Part shown: positions 50,184-61,352 of the stretch, piece after piece
Layout of the letters: the number at the start of each line of letters is the position of its first letter
Position numbering within the stretch: position 1 is the stretch's first letter
Assembly (NCBI GenBank): GCA_922989275.2
Contig: OV277867.1
Span: 41,840,070 to 41,904,069, forward strand
Origin: Gari tellinella
Taxonomy: Eukaryota; Mollusca; Bivalvia; Cardiida; Psammobiidae
Reading direction: 5' to 3'
Length of the DNA stretch: 64,000 bases
Notes under the pieces: model-generated
What the model was told of the DNA's origin: nothing
The model's input: only the letters and a program-made list of their open reading frames with translations
Databases searched by the model: none
Position numbers and translations under genes: made by a program

Positions 50184-50535
50184 TACAACGGCCATCTGAA
50201 GAACGATTTTCTCCCTACAACAATGCTTATCGCTGTTACCCAAAGAAGACATTCATGCCTTAACCTTTCATTTCTGTAATATTGTCTGCTTAAAATTGCC
50301 TTTGCTGTTTTTCTCAAAGCTACGAAGAAGAAACATAACGACGAGTGACAAACAGTTCAAACCCAGAACAGACGCCGGTTTAAGCGGCGTCTGATCTGGA
50401 TTCAACTTGTTTGCAAACACAGTCATACTCAGCACTGTATGGGTATTTATTTTCCCTTCCTATAACAACTTCCTCAAAACAACAGACACATGCTTCGTCT
50501 TCCATTGGGTGTTGTTGTAGAGAGTAAGCGCTGTA
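50184..50535 (+). mobile_element. Family B MITE
   Basis: The left end has lost CAGTGCTCCCTCCC (TACAACGGCCATCTGAAG); the right end is TAGAGAGTAAGCGCTGTA. Hairpin AACCCAGAACAGACGCCGGT..CGTCTGATCTGGATTCAAC. Confidence 0.85.
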
Positions 50536-50657
50536 ATTTCGTCATTTAAAATCCGATAACTTGAGAGCTCGCTTAGAATATAAGACAAGTTTTGACATTG
50601 ATTTACGGGTAAGTTAGACTTGAGCGAGATTGAGTCATCACGGTTCGACTGTATTAA
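50536..50657 (+). mobile_element. Family K MITE
   Basis: TCATTTAAAATCCGATAACT, GGGTAAGTTAGACTTGAGCG and ATCACGGTTCGACTGTA, directly after the B terminus. Confidence 0.55.
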
Positions 50658-50774
50658 GGCCATTACATATATATGGGAGAACAGGGTATACCAATTATAC
50701 CAGTTATGTAAGCATCTGGGTCCGGAGGAGATCCCTTTAAGTAATCCCTCAAGTACAAGAGTTATTTGCAAAAA

Positions 50775-50935
50775 TAGAAAATAAATCCTGATCGGGCGCC
50801 GCGTGACGCGGCGTCTGACCAGGATCCAAATTGGTCGGCAATAGTTCTTAATTCAAAGCAAGTAACATTTAAATATATGAGAAATAAAAGCAGTTGTTTA
50901 AAGCTGATGATGTCGTTGCAGTGAAGGGATTAAAT
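50775..50935 (+). mobile_element. Family F right part
   Basis: AATCCTGATCGGGCGCCGCG and its arm GCGTCTGACCAGGATCC, AATAAAAGCAGTTGTTTAAA, and TTGCAGTGAAGGGATTAA. The outer left arm CAAACAG is missing. Confidence 0.72.
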
Positions 50936-51560
50936 CTGCGACTTTACACTATAAACTGCTAAAACGTCGTCTTGAAATAATTTTAAAGATTTTAATATCA
51001 CATAAACCCTTCTCCTGATAATACCGAAAATATTGACGCATTTTGAAAACAATGCAGACCCAGACCAGACAGCACTATCCGATCAGGATCTGTACTGATT
51101 TTAAAAGGATCTGTCTGCATTCCTTGCTGAGAAACATACTCCTTATTTTATCAGCCAATGTAATATCGGATGATAGATGTTCATAGTGGATGGAGTTTTA
51201 CATAGGAACACTTAGCAGGATATACTACTTTATACATGTATCTCCCCCGCATATTGCTGTCTATTAGCCTAAATATCTACAGAAGCTCAAGCCGTTTCAG
51301 TAAAATTCCAACTGTGTTTTTCTATTGCCGTATGGTTTTGTTCTACATGTAAGATGGAAAGTATTAAAATAGGGATTTATTTCTACCCCCTGGCCCAGAT
51401 GCGTAATATATCAAGTTTGGGTACGCTACCAATTTTATTAGTCTTTGTGGAATTACCTCTCATAGCCTCAAAAGCTGAAACGAGAAAAAAGAAACATGGT
51501 CAATAAAAATGAAGTACACACACATATATGTAACGTTAAGCCCGGTAAGTACATAATTTA
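50936..51560. other. No recognised gene
   Basis: ACAATGCAGACCCAGACCAG..CCGATCAGGATCTGTACTG (51050-51095) is an eroded type-1 hairpin. The remainder is unique, with no supported frame. Confidence 0.45.
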
Positions 51561-51829
51561 TTAGCCCTTTCACTGCCAAACCTTACTAACAACACTTAAA
51601 TTTACAAATAGTGTGGATCCAGATCAGACGCCACGTAACGCGGCGTCTGTTTAGGATACAACCGGATTGACATTCATCTCAGTGTTTCTTAATTAAATAA
51701 AAATCGAAAAAAAGAATCCAATTTAAATAAATGAAATGAGGCGAACATTTTAAACAGACTCTAAACATTATTCAAAGCAGTGTCAGTGTTCGAATAGTTA
51801 TCAAGTTATCATGGCAGTGAAATGGTTAA
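51561..51829 (+). mobile_element. Family F MITE
   Basis: TTAGCCCTTTCACTGCCAAA to CATGGCAGTGAAATGGTTAA, an 18-bp TIR. Hairpin TGTGGATCCAGATCAGACGC with eroded right arm; the GCAGACGAC region is replaced by AGGCGAACATTTTAAACAGAC. Confidence 0.85.
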
Positions 51830-52200
51830 GCAACCGCTGATTTAAGAGACATATTACATGTATGACAGTTAATACGGGGCAAACGAAATGTAGAAAACCA
51901 ATCTCCTTCACAGAGAGTTTGCATTCGTTTCTCAACGTACATCTGTGTTACAGGCAACATCTCAAAATGCCAAGATTATTGGTAAACTTTTCCCGTAAAT
52001 TTTGTAAGCAATAAAACACCCTTATAAAGATCAGAAGTTATTCTATACGTAAAATATGTCAAATATTACAGTTTTCAGTCGAAAATAATTAAGATATCTT
52101 AGAACTATTTTTTATATTTTGAAAGTAAAAAAGTTTAACCATTTGACTTCATACAAGCACGGAAGACAATCGTTCTGCTACGGTAGGCCATTGTATTTGA
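51830..52200. other. No recognised feature
   Basis: AT-rich. GATAACTG-type words only. Confidence 0.45.
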
Positions 52201-52437
52201 GCGGTGCTATGAGAAAACCTGTCTTATTGCATTAAAACAGTGCAGATCAAGGCAAGCGTCGCTTCTTTGACGCAGTGGCTGTTCTTGATATACACTGTGT
52301 GACACCCAAATGTATCTAAAGCATTTTATTTAGTTGTATTATATACGGTATTTGACAGTGTATACCAAACTCAGATACCGACGGTGCTAAGTCTGACAAT
52401 GTCGCAATGCAATAATGCTGGTTTTGTCATGGCATGG
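52201..52437. mobile_element. Family O MITE
   Basis: GCGGTGCTATGAGAAAACCT to TTTTGTCATGGCATGGC. Hairpin CAGTGCAGATCAAGGC..GTTCTTGATATACACTGTGTG; second half GACAGTGTATACCAAACTCA, GACGGTGCTAAGTCTGAC. Confidence 0.65.
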
Positions 52438-53209
52438 CTTATGCTTTTAAATGTGATTTCTGTACATTTTCTTGAAAAGATGCTGATAGAGACCAAACAC
52501 CATTATTTATAAGAATAGTACACCAAAAGAAGTACCTAGCTTACGTCAGAGGCGAATATGTGAGCCGGAAGTGAACGAAGGTGGCAAAATCCCTAAAGCA
52601 GCTTTCTACATTTCGCTGCGCTGTATCTAACTATCACCTGTTTAAAGGACCAAACATGTAAAAACAAACATATTTTTCATGATTGGTTGCTTAATACAAG
52701 CTAGGCTTTATTCGGGAACAACTACACATATACGGTTATACATGTAGATCAAGTTTGAAAACTACTGGTGACAAAGTATCTCTTTTCGCATATTTTTATG
52801 GTATGTTTATCCGTTACTATTTGATAGCCAATATTGATTTAGTGAGCATTTCCAATAATCGTTTATATCCCGGACACTTTTCTCAAAAGAAGCTGTCTGC
52901 TATGCTTTCAAGAATTACGTAGTGTTGGAAAGAGTGAAATGACTCGAGTGATTGTAATAATTCAAATGATTGGGCAAATAACGAACCAACACGTTGACCG
53001 ATAGCGGTACATGTAAGTATTGTGATAAAAGTATCGGGTCTCGCATGGTAATTTTTCGCGAAATTTTAACCTGATCGCGAAAACGTGAAAATTAAACACC
53101 AGCAAAAGAATACCCCGTATATGATAAATATTTATCGCACAATTAATGGACATTAAAGTTTCTAATACACTGTAAAGTCTACATATACACGCGCATCTGG
53201 AGTCAATTA
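52438..53209. other. Spacer with a CRE/ETS-like motif at 52544-52574
   Basis: CTTACGTCAGAGGCGAATAT and GAGCCGGAAGTGAACGAAG combine CREB/ATF-like and ETS-like sites 20 bp apart. No gene start recognised downstream. The rest is AT-rich. Confidence 0.35.
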
Positions 53210-53362
53210 CTTGACTAACCCGGGGTCAGATCTGGCTACAAACTATTAGCCACTACGATATACATAAATCGCCAATACGTTGAATAACTCACCATTCCTA
53301 CATTTTATTGCTTTATGTTAAATTTCGTTTAAAAGAATGAAATATTTTCTTCTCTATCATGC
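53210..53362 (-). mobile_element. Family A right part, degenerate
   Basis: CCCGGGGTCAGATCTGGCTA, CCACTACGATATACATAAAT, CTACATTTTATTGCTTTATG, TTTCTTCTCTATCATG correspond in order to the second half of a reverse A element. Confidence 0.5.
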
Positions 53363-53744
53363 CATGCTATAAGTTACAGTTAGATCTATGTCTTGTTTGT
53401 TGATTTGTTATAAAATATAAAGGGAAAACGCATGCAGATGTAGATCTATAATATTCTGTTCAAATACATAGCTTCAGTGAAACTTCATTTATTTTGTTTT
53501 ATAAAATTTTAATTGAATTTTTATTATATGTCTTTCTTTTTTAAAATCAAATAAAACAAATATATTTTACGAAATTAGTTTCATTACAAATATCCTAATA
53601 TTAACAAGTAAGCAGTTGGTTGAATAGATTACCCTTGAAAACTCAGTGGTGCATATACATTCAAATAGAAAATAGAAGAATCATGTCATGCATGCATGAA
53701 TCATATAACTAAACATGTAAACAATGCAAAGGTTGATAAATGAA
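53363..53744. other. No recognised feature
   Basis: AT-rich unique sequence with CATGCATGCATGA at 53687. Confidence 0.45.
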
Positions 53745-54107
53745 TAACAGTGACCCCTCCCTACAACGGCCCTCTGAACAACGAGTCACTCCTTACAACA
53801 ATTATTGCCGCTGTTCCTCAAACAAAAACATTATAATTATTCCGGATTTTCACAGCTTAAAAATCGTCTGTTTAAAATTCTTGTCTGTTTTTCTCAAAGT
53901 CACATATTGGACATTTTGACATAGCAAAACGTAATGACGAGTGGCAAACAGCTTGACTTCAGATCAGAAGTTGCATTACGCGGCGTCTGATCTGGATACA
54001 AGTTATTGGCAACTGTAAGCCAATTTCCCTCCTTGTAACAACTCCCTCCGAACATTACACACATTTTCGTCTTCCATTGGTTGTTGTTGTAGAGAAGGAG
54101 CACTGTA
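53745..54107 (+). mobile_element. Family B MITE (inverted pair, left)
   Basis: TAACAGTGACCCCTCCCTAC to AGAGAAGGAGCACTGTA. Hairpin partly eroded (TTCAGATCAGAAGTTGCATT). Confidence 0.88.
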
Positions 54108-54184
54108 TACGTAATCGTGTTGATAAGTAAACGTTATGGACATGGTAACATATTACGAAGCTAACACAATGACACATATATAAG

Positions 54185-54544
54185 TACAGCACTCCCTCTC
54201 TACAACGATACCCAATGGGAGACAAAGATTGTGTGCGTTGTTCGGAGGAAGTCGTTATAGAGAGGGAAATTTGCTTACATTGCAAACAGCTTGAATCCAG
54301 ATCAGACGTCGCGTAACGCGGCGTCTGATCTGGATTCAAGCTGTTTGTCACTCGCCATTAAGTTTTTTCTGCCAAAATATCGAATATGTAACTTTGAGAA
54401 AATAGCAGACGACAATTTAAGCAGACGATATTGCAGAAGTGAAAGTATTAGGCATATAATTGTCTTGTTTTGGGGACAGCGGCGAGAGTCGTTGTAAGGA
54501 GGGAATCGTTGTTGGGAGGGCCGTTGTAGAGAGGGAGCGCTGTA
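54185..54544 (-). mobile_element. Family B MITE (inverted pair, right)
   Basis: TACAGCACTCCCTCTCTACA to GTAGAGAGGGAGCGCTGTA. One of the best B copies: perfect hairpin (CTTGAATCCAGATCAGACGT), AGCAGACGACAATTTAAGC, AGGAGGGAATCGTTGTTGGG. Confidence 0.92.
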
Positions 54545-54806
54545 CAACAAAGAGACTGAAACATAGCCAACAATATCTGTCTAAAGGAGATATATCACGT
54601 GTTAAGACGAATTACATAACGCAGGGCTTAATCATTTAAGTTTTTACATGTATATGTACTTGTCTAACATAATATCAAGGCATCAACAAAATTTTGACAA
54701 CAAATCAAACTTATTCATGTCAATAAATTCTACCAGATGATGACAAAATATAATCAGTAATTGATGACGTGAAGGAAATGACAACTTGTTCTAATCCTGT
54801 AACTAC
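54545..54806. other. No recognised feature
   Basis: AT-rich spacer. Confidence 0.45.
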
Positions 54807-54893
54807 AATGGAGAAGTCTTCACACAAGCGAATTGGTGCTAAACTAATAATTCCAATTGAAAACAGTTTGGAACCAGATCAAACGCCGTTCCA
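54807..54893 (-). mobile_element. Family A left half
   Basis: TACAATGGAGAAGTCTTCAC, TTGGTGCTAAACTAATAATT, then one hairpin arm GGAACCAGATCAAACGCCG; ends at the apex. Confidence 0.7.
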
Positions 54894-54931
54894 AAATGTC
54901 TACAAAGAAACTTTGAATAAAGCATCAACAT

Positions 54932-55154
54932 TTAACCCCTGTGGGTGCATCGCCGTGACATCATAACGTTTAAACAATTGTCGTCGGCCTCAATTTCTCA
55001 AATTTAAAGTTTATGTTTGTTGGCTTAAGAAATATTGAAACGAGTATCAAACAGTTTGGATCCTGACAAGACGCCGCTTTACGCAGCGTCAAATCAGGAT
55101 CCAAATTGTTTGCAAATAGCTATTGTCCTTTCGGTAAAGCAATAAAGGGGTTAA
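54932..55154 (-). mobile_element. Family F MITE
   Basis: TTAACCCCTGTGGGTGCATC to GCAATAAAGGGGTTAA. AATTGTCGTCGGCCTC, ACGAGTATCAAACAGTTTGG, hairpin apex GCCGCTTTACGCAGCG. Confidence 0.85.
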
Positions 55155-55522
55155 AACATGTCATTTTGATTGCATTACATAATGTTTATTGTCGATAAAA
55201 CGGAAAATTATATAAGAACGTCTTTTCTACAGTATCACATGTTACAATAGGTTTCTACATGCTACGCAATGATGGTGTTTATATTTGCAATGGGCGTGTA
55301 TTATATGAATTTATACTGATATATGGGTGTAAATAAACAGCGACTATTGAATTGGATTGCTCGATGCATTGCAAATGTTAGTTTCGAAGGTGAACCAGAG
55401 TTTTTGTTAAAGAGAGGAAAAGCGGAAGGAACACATAAGCGGAGATGAGCTTTTTTACCCTTTAACACGCTATGTAAATATCATATGTAACACGTTTTTG
55501 GAAATTGACACAAATAAATGAA
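55155..55522. other. No recognised feature
   Basis: AT-rich spacer. Confidence 0.45.
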
Positions 55523-55735
55523 TACAATAAATCCTCTCTATTACGACCATTAAACAGTATTAAATATTATATGTTTATGACAGGTGAACGTTTGAAGCAA
55601 GGTGACAGTAAACAGAAAGCCCCTTTAGGAGCTTTCTGTTTTACTGTCGTCTTGCTTTAAACGTTCACCGGTCTTGTACACCGAGTCAATTTGGCCTCGG
55701 TTTAGTGGTCGTAATAGAGAGAGTTTTCTTCTCTA
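55523..55735. mobile_element. Family E MITE
   Basis: TACAATAAATCCTCTCTATT to GAGAGAGTTTTCTTCTCTA. Perfect type-2 hairpin AAGCAAGGTGACAGTAAACA, apex CCCTTTAGGAGC. Confidence 0.88.
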
Positions 55736-56444
55736 CTTATTTCACTAGCACCGCTTTTCTTATGACATACGATCTGGATAGATTGTTTCAATACGCCTAC
55801 GTGTTTGTTGGAACATACCTTACATCTGCAAAGAGTTTGGATACCTTTTGATTTTGCACACTATGCAGTCCCCAATCGGACGATATATTCTATACTGTAT
55901 TCATACGACATGAGCCTATTCAGTTATAAACTTATATTGAACGATTGTAATACGCTTACTGTATAGCATGGTAGTACCAAAGTCAAGTATATTTGTTAAT
56001 CTTGTTTTAATAATGTCTAATCCATTTTAAGATTAAGAGATGTTTTCACAACATGTTTCAAAACAGTACAAACTTTGATTAAAATGTTCCTTTGTGCATA
56101 GAATAGCTGTATTCGTCACAGGTTCACGTATACTTGTTGCTAGGTATCAGCCGATTCAGATATTAATTTTTACAAAGTAGGTTATTGCTTGAAGTAGAAA
56201 CTGTTTACAAAAAATAAAATATTTCATCTTCATTAAAATCTGATAACATGAGCATGCGTATTTCAAAACATATATCTTATTGTCGTCTACTTCAAACAAT
56301 ATAGTCCTAATCATTTATGATTTCTTTGAACTGCGATTAAGTGAAACTAAAAACAGTATCCAATCTGCCTCCAATAAGTTATATTATTTGCAATAGAAAT
56401 TAAATCCTAAACTAACTGTCCCTTTTCACCAATTTTTACTTATT
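55736..56444. other. No recognised feature
   Basis: AT-rich unique sequence without repeat ends. Confidence 0.5.
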
Positions 56445-56842
56445 ATCCATTGAAACTTCAAACGATCAGTTCTGATTTCCATCTAAGCATAGTCCACATT
56501 TTGCTATTTAGGGTTATTGCTATTTACATATACAGTAAAACCTCTATATTACGACCACTAAATTATGTTAATTATTAGGGTGTTTACGATAGGTGACCGC
56601 TTAAAGCAATGTGACAGTGAAACACTTTTAATGCTCCTAAAGGAGCTTTCTGTTTCACTGCCACCTTGCGTTAAGCTGTCACCTGTCTATTAAACAATCA
56701 ATTAGCCTTCGTTTTAGTGGTCGTAATAGCGAGGTTTTACTGTACATGTATTGCAAAATGACAAAAAGCGAAGGTTCTGATCAGAGGTCCATTACAGGTA
56801 ACTTGTTTGTAAATGACGCGTTTACGTATCACTATGAGTTAA
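56445..56842 (-). mobile_element. Family D MITE hosting a family E insertion
   Basis: CCATTGAAACTTCAAACGAT, AGTCCACATTTTGCTATTTA to GCTATTTACA, then the E element, then TGTATTGCAAAATGACAAAA, GTTTGTAAATGACGCG and ATGAGTTAA. D is collinear across the insertion; its hairpin is reduced to GGTTCTGATCAGAGGTCC. Confidence 0.85.
56531..56744. mobile_element. Family E MITE nested in D
   Basis: TACAGTAAAACCTCTATATT to AGCGAGGTTTTACTGTA; hairpin AAGCAATGTGACAGTGAAAC, TA on both sides. Confidence 0.92.
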
Positions 56843-56894
56843 TTCAGATACTTTTCATATTCGGTCATGTTGTTTTATAATTATGTTCAATGAC

Positions 56895-57070
56895 TGAACA
56901 GATGTCGTGGTTTTTTGGCGTCTGATATTGCTCCAAAACTATTTTCCATGGACTACGCATATTAGTACGAATGCACTTGTTGGAATGATTAAAGTCAAAC
57001 CATTGTTACGAAAGTGTTCAAATTGTGTGTTTGAAAGAACAGAAGGTCTTCCCCTCTGTACACTGTATTT
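56895..57070 (+). mobile_element. Family A right part, degenerate
   Basis: GCGTCTGATATTGCTCCAAA, TTTTCCATGG, AATGCACTTGTTGGAATG and CTTCCCCTCTGTA fall in the A order. Confidence 0.5.
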
Positions 57071-57314
57071 GTTCTCCTTGATTCCTTTGTCATCTATACT
57101 GAACGATTGGACTGAAACTGTCTTGGCAATACAATAGTTAAATTAAACATTAAACTGTAACACCTGCTTGCTGTAGATGAGGTCATATTATATATATTGA
57201 CAGTTAACATATCCAAAGGACATTGCAGCTCCGCTAAAGGCACCGACAGTATAGGCCCCACTATGTTATATTAGAGAAATACAGGAAGGTATCATAGAAG
57301 TAGTTATGTTACTA

Positions 57315-57546
57315 TTAACACATTCACCCCTGAAGATACAAATAGATTATTTAAGTTTCTAGTTTAGTTTAGTTATATTTTACTAATTTATACAGTTATA
57401 TATAACAAAAATACAAACAATGCATACCCTGACCAGAAGGCTCCTGTAGGAGCCCTCTAATCAGGTTATGCACTGTTTGCATAGGACAAATGTACTCTTC
57501 AGTTGTACAAATATGAATATACTCGTTGCTCGGGTGAATATGTTAA
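57315..57546 (-). mobile_element. Family D MITE
   Basis: TTAACACATTCACCCCTGAA to GCTCGGGTGAATATGTTAA. Hairpin CAAACAATGCATACCCTGAC, apex GGCTCCTGTAGGAGCC. Confidence 0.86.
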
Positions 57547-58555
57547 GAGAAACATATTCACATAAACAGTGAACATTGTTTTCGCCGATACGACAATAAC
57601 TAACACACCTGAACATTGCAAAAGCTTCTGAAGTATATGTTCTTTTATACATGCGAAATAAATACTAATTCTATAAGCAATTGTTATGTGTTATCGCCTT
57701 TGAGTATTTGTCTAATTCCCAATGTTTGAGGGTCTTTCAAATAGTTATGTAACCTTGGCAGTCGCTTGAAATATACTCATGCGATTTTCCTTAATGATAC
57801 ATTATCTAAAGAGCTATTTCTTGATTCTTCATGTTTTAGCTATTTATCACGTAGACCAATAGAATTATCTTAAATACATGTCTTAATGTGGTCACTACGA
57901 CGTCAAATATATGAAACTGAAGACCTCCTTTTAAATAATTGTTTAAACTACTGTTGTGAAGCATTAAATGATAAAAATAGGTTATGCTTGAATTTTTATC
58001 AACAATAATGTTTTGTCTGATATAATAAGAAACTTCCGAAACAAGGTAATGACATTTTGTGTTATTTTTTTATGAATATGAAAATCTATATATAGAATGT
58101 ACAGTTCTGAAATTAACAACTTAGTCTATGTTAATATGTAAATATGTTGTTTGTTGACATTTCATAAAAATATTTTATATGAAATGAATAAATAACTTAA
58201 TCGTAAAAGTTATAATCAAACCAGAACTTACTTATGTTTAAATAGTTCTCTTTAACATATATCAAGTTTGGCGCTATTGTGACTGTAACTTTATGCTCTA
58301 GACATACAAATTGTACGTAGAAACTCACTTTTATGTTAATGTAAAAACTTTTCAAAATTAAGATGTCTGGTTGGTTATAACTGCCGTAAACTTTAATAAA
58401 ATATTGCGAGTATAAAAAACAATATGATTCACTTGTTCGAACATAAATTCTGTCAAACTATTATTTATTCCAATGTCAACTAGTCCCGGTGTTTGTTACT
58501 GATCCTCATTCCTGTCTACTTTGAGTAAGGAAGAAACATTGTTGACAATGTATTA
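57547..58555. other. No recognised feature (1 kb, AT-rich)
   Basis: The longest stretch here without any repeat end I could recognise. No open frame with coding character. Confidence 0.5.
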
Positions 58556-58584
58556 TACATTGAGAAAACGTTATTATTTCCCAA
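58556..58584 (+). mobile_element. Family A end fragment cut by family B
   Basis: TACATTGAGAAAACGTTATT followed by ATTTCCCAA is the A terminus. At TA the sequence switches to family B, and no A interior is found on the other side. Confidence 0.75.
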
Positions 58585-58935
58585 TACAGCGCTCCCTCTC
58601 TACAACGACACCCAATGGGAAACACAGATTGTGTGCGTTGTTCGGAGGGAGTCGTTATAGGGAGTGAACTTATTTTACATTTGCAAACATCTTGAATCCA
58701 AATCAGACGCCGCGTAACGCGGCGTCTGATCTGGATACAAGCTGTTTGTCATTTGTCATTATGTTTTTTTCTGTCAAAATGTCATTTATGTAAGAAAAAC
58801 AGCAGACAACAATTTTTAGTAGACGATGATGCATCAGTTCAAACATAAAACAGAATTTTCTTGGGAACAGCGGCGAATGTCTTTGTAAGGAGGGAGTCGT
58901 TGTTCGGAGGGCCGTTATAGAGAGGGAACGCTGTA
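58585..58935 (-). mobile_element. Family B MITE
   Basis: TACAGCGCTCCCTCTCTACA to ATAGAGAGGGAACGCTGTA. Perfect hairpin apex GCCGCGTAACGCGGC; left arm ATCTTGAATCCAAATCAGAC. Confidence 0.9.
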
Positions 58936-59165
58936 TAATTACCAATCCGGTTTTTGCAGACAAACGGTATTCTTTATAGGCGTGGGAGGGGATGAAAACG
59001 AGATTGGATTGTTAGTGAAGTACTGAAGATCCCAACACGGACACATGAATACCATGGATTATACATAAGAAATTACTTAACAACTCATATTGGTTGGGTT
59101 TTCAATTAAACATTATAAAAAGAATCATTAATGACTTAGAAGTAATAGTTGCATGCATGCCAGGG

Positions 59166-59280
59166 TCCAGTGTTATAAAGAGTTCGAGTTGAGTCTGAGA
59201 TTTTTTTCAAACATCTGACCAATCAAAGGCTTGAGAACGATCACAAACTCAACTAAATTTCTTTATAACCTTGGGTCCAG
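59166..59280. mobile_element. Family I palindromic repeat, reversed
   Basis: GTCCAGTGTTATAAAGAGTT..CTTTATAACCTTGGGTCC give terminal arms; inside, GAGTTGAGTCTGAGAT and CATCTGACCAATCAAAGGCT TGAGAACGATC. Confidence 0.75.
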
Positions 59281-59689
59281 ATACGTTTAAAGAAACCAGG
59301 GAAATGCTTGAGTTCTGGGTGAAACCTCAATTGTCACATATTTCTGTGTATAGAATGTACATGTATAGAATCATTTTCCGTCGATATTCTACTAAAATAA
59401 GCGCACAAACAACCGTCATGATTGACTTACTCACTGGGTAGCCATATGTGGATTCTCTAAAGCTGCAAATAAAATGCGGAAGTGCCCAACGTTTATAACA
59501 AACATAAACAAAACATATATATATATAAAGGCTCCTTTCATGTTAGCGTTTTCCTAGTATGAAGTTAAAGGACATCTTTACAGTTAGACAATAAATTAAA
59601 AGCCTTGCCGGAGATGCTATGACATTTTACGTCAACCCTGGTCCTGCCATATTATCGTCTGAATTGAAATCAGTATTTGGATACCTGCT
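59281..59689. other. No recognised feature; (TA)n at 59512-59525
   Basis: Unique sequence with a short TATATA run. Confidence 0.45.
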
Positions 59690-59812
59690 TATAAAGCGTT
59701 CATTCTCAAGCATTTGATTGGTCAGATTTGAGCCTAGGCTCAAATCTGACCAATCAAATGCTTGAGAACAAACTCAGACTCAACTAAAATGGTTTATAAG
59801 CACTGGGCCTGT
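59690..59812. mobile_element. Family I palindromic repeat, best copy
   Basis: CTTATAAAGCGTTCATTCTC pairs with the end TGGTTTATAAGC. The core is a perfect zero-loop palindrome: CTCAAGCATTTGATTGGTCA, GATTTGAGCCTAGGCTCAAATC and the complement. Confidence 0.88.
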
Positions 59813-59930
59813 ATATGTTATCAAATTCAGAATTATGCATTTTTGAATTGCGATACCGAAAGACAAGTATCAAGAAATTTGGATCAAAATACAAACTGTA
59901 AAAAATGTATTGAGTAAACATGCCAAATAT

Positions 59931-60162
59931 CTAAAATTACTCATTTGTGCCCATGATCCCATATATGGGACATAGGCAAACAGTGTAGACTCTGATCAGA
60001 CGCCGCATTATGCGACATCTGATCAGAGTCTACACTGTTTGCAGATAGGAATTTCAATATAAAACAAAATGAAAATGAAAATTTTGACTAGGCATCCCTT
60101 TGATAAAAAGGACTAATCCAATATATAAACATGGAAAAATCCACTGGGCGCTAATGGGTTAA
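59931..60162. mobile_element. Family N MITE
   Basis: TTACTCATTTGTGCCCATGA to GGGCGCTAATGGGTTAA. Perfect type-1 hairpin with arms CAAACAGTGTAGACTCTGAT, CAGACGCCGC. The GATCCCATATATGGGA palindrome near the left end resembles the small palindrome of family D. Confidence 0.85.
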
Positions 60163-60795
60163 GAAATAAAGCAACTAGCAAGTATTACGCAGACGGTGAT
60201 ATGGCGTTAAAGAGTTTTCGCTTTGTGACCACATTGGAAGCATTCAAAGTGATCCGTCATTAGTACATTACATACTATACTCACTGTCATCTTGAAAGCT
60301 ACCCGACTCTAATTAAAATACAATTTTGATTCTTTAACATTGCAAACGAACGTATTTTTAGACTTTAAGATGAAGAAGCATTGCTCTCTCGAATCATTGG
60401 TTGCGAAAATGAAAAAATGAACTTATTCAGGAAACATCAAAACGAAACTTTCCCACTAACATGTATTTGTTTAATACATACAAACGGAGATCTACCTAAA
60501 TCAATTATTCCGAAAGTACGCCTTTTAACATCTCTAATTATTCCTTAACTTAGAAACGTCTTTCTTAGCTATTTATATCTGAATGATGGATGGTATCTCA
60601 CACATTTTTACAAATAGAAGCTTAAATCAAGCTGAAAATAAGTAAAATGCTCCTAAATAACCATGGCATGATTTAAAATGCAAGTACCTGTACAGCCAAT
60701 TAAACATTTTCAAACCTTGGATTTGAATATGCATTTCCATTGTCAGCTGAACCACTTTTGACATCCAAATATTTTTGGATAAAAGATAATCAAAC
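60163..60795. other. No recognised gene
   Basis: AT-rich. AGAAGCTTAAATCAAGCTGA with AGTAAAATGCTCCTAAATAA (60616-60656) is half of a type-2 hairpin. Confidence 0.45.
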
Positions 60796-60999
60796 CAGCG
60801 CTGCCATAAGTTTAACATGACACTCCTAAAATTTCCAAATTTTCTATTTTACAAGTATGATTACTTATTGCAGTTTAAAAAAGCAGAATTCGCATCGCCT
60901 TAATGCGCATTCTGCTTTACTTCCAGCCTGTTTTAATCTACCATCTGCTAGGATAAAATTACGAAGATTTCGGGAAAATCCGGAGAAATGTGAGCCCTG
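60796..60999 (-). mobile_element. Family M MITE with type-2 hairpin
   Basis: CAGCGCTGCCATAAGTTTAA to GGAGAAATGTGAGCCCTG with TTTCGGGAAAATCCGG. The centre has AAAAAGCAGAATTCGCATCG, CCTTAATGCGCATTCTGC, then CATCTGCTAGGATA, the family C right context. Confidence 0.82.
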
Positions 61000-61147
61000 G
61001 CTATCTGTTATAATGATGATATAGACAATGATTAGTAAATTGAGCCGGTGATGGTGGTATGACTAGGTAAACACGCTTTTGCACTGCAATAAATCTGGTA
61101 TTCTCATGGGGAGGCTCAAGCGTTTTCTCCCTTATCTGTCTTGTTTA

Positions 61148-61352
61148 ATTTAATAAGCAATTCCACTTTTCAATAAAGTCTATTGCATTTTTGGCTATTA
61201 AGGGTTTATTTTTGCAATTTATTATAAAATGACAAACAGCGAAAACTCCTCTGATCAGGGACTTCACTGTTTGCATAGGACAAGTGTAATTGAGACAGGT
61301 ACACTGGTTGTAAATGAGAATAAAGTCGTCGCTAGGGTTGAATGCGCTAAAG
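61148..61352 (-). mobile_element. Family D MITE, hairpin arm lost
   Basis: ATAAGCAATTCCACTTTTCA, ATTAAGGGTTTATTTTTGC, ACAAACAGCGAAAACTCCTC, TGATCAGGGACTTCACTGTT, then TCGTCGCTAGGGTTGAATGC. One inner arm and the apex are gone. Confidence 0.75.
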
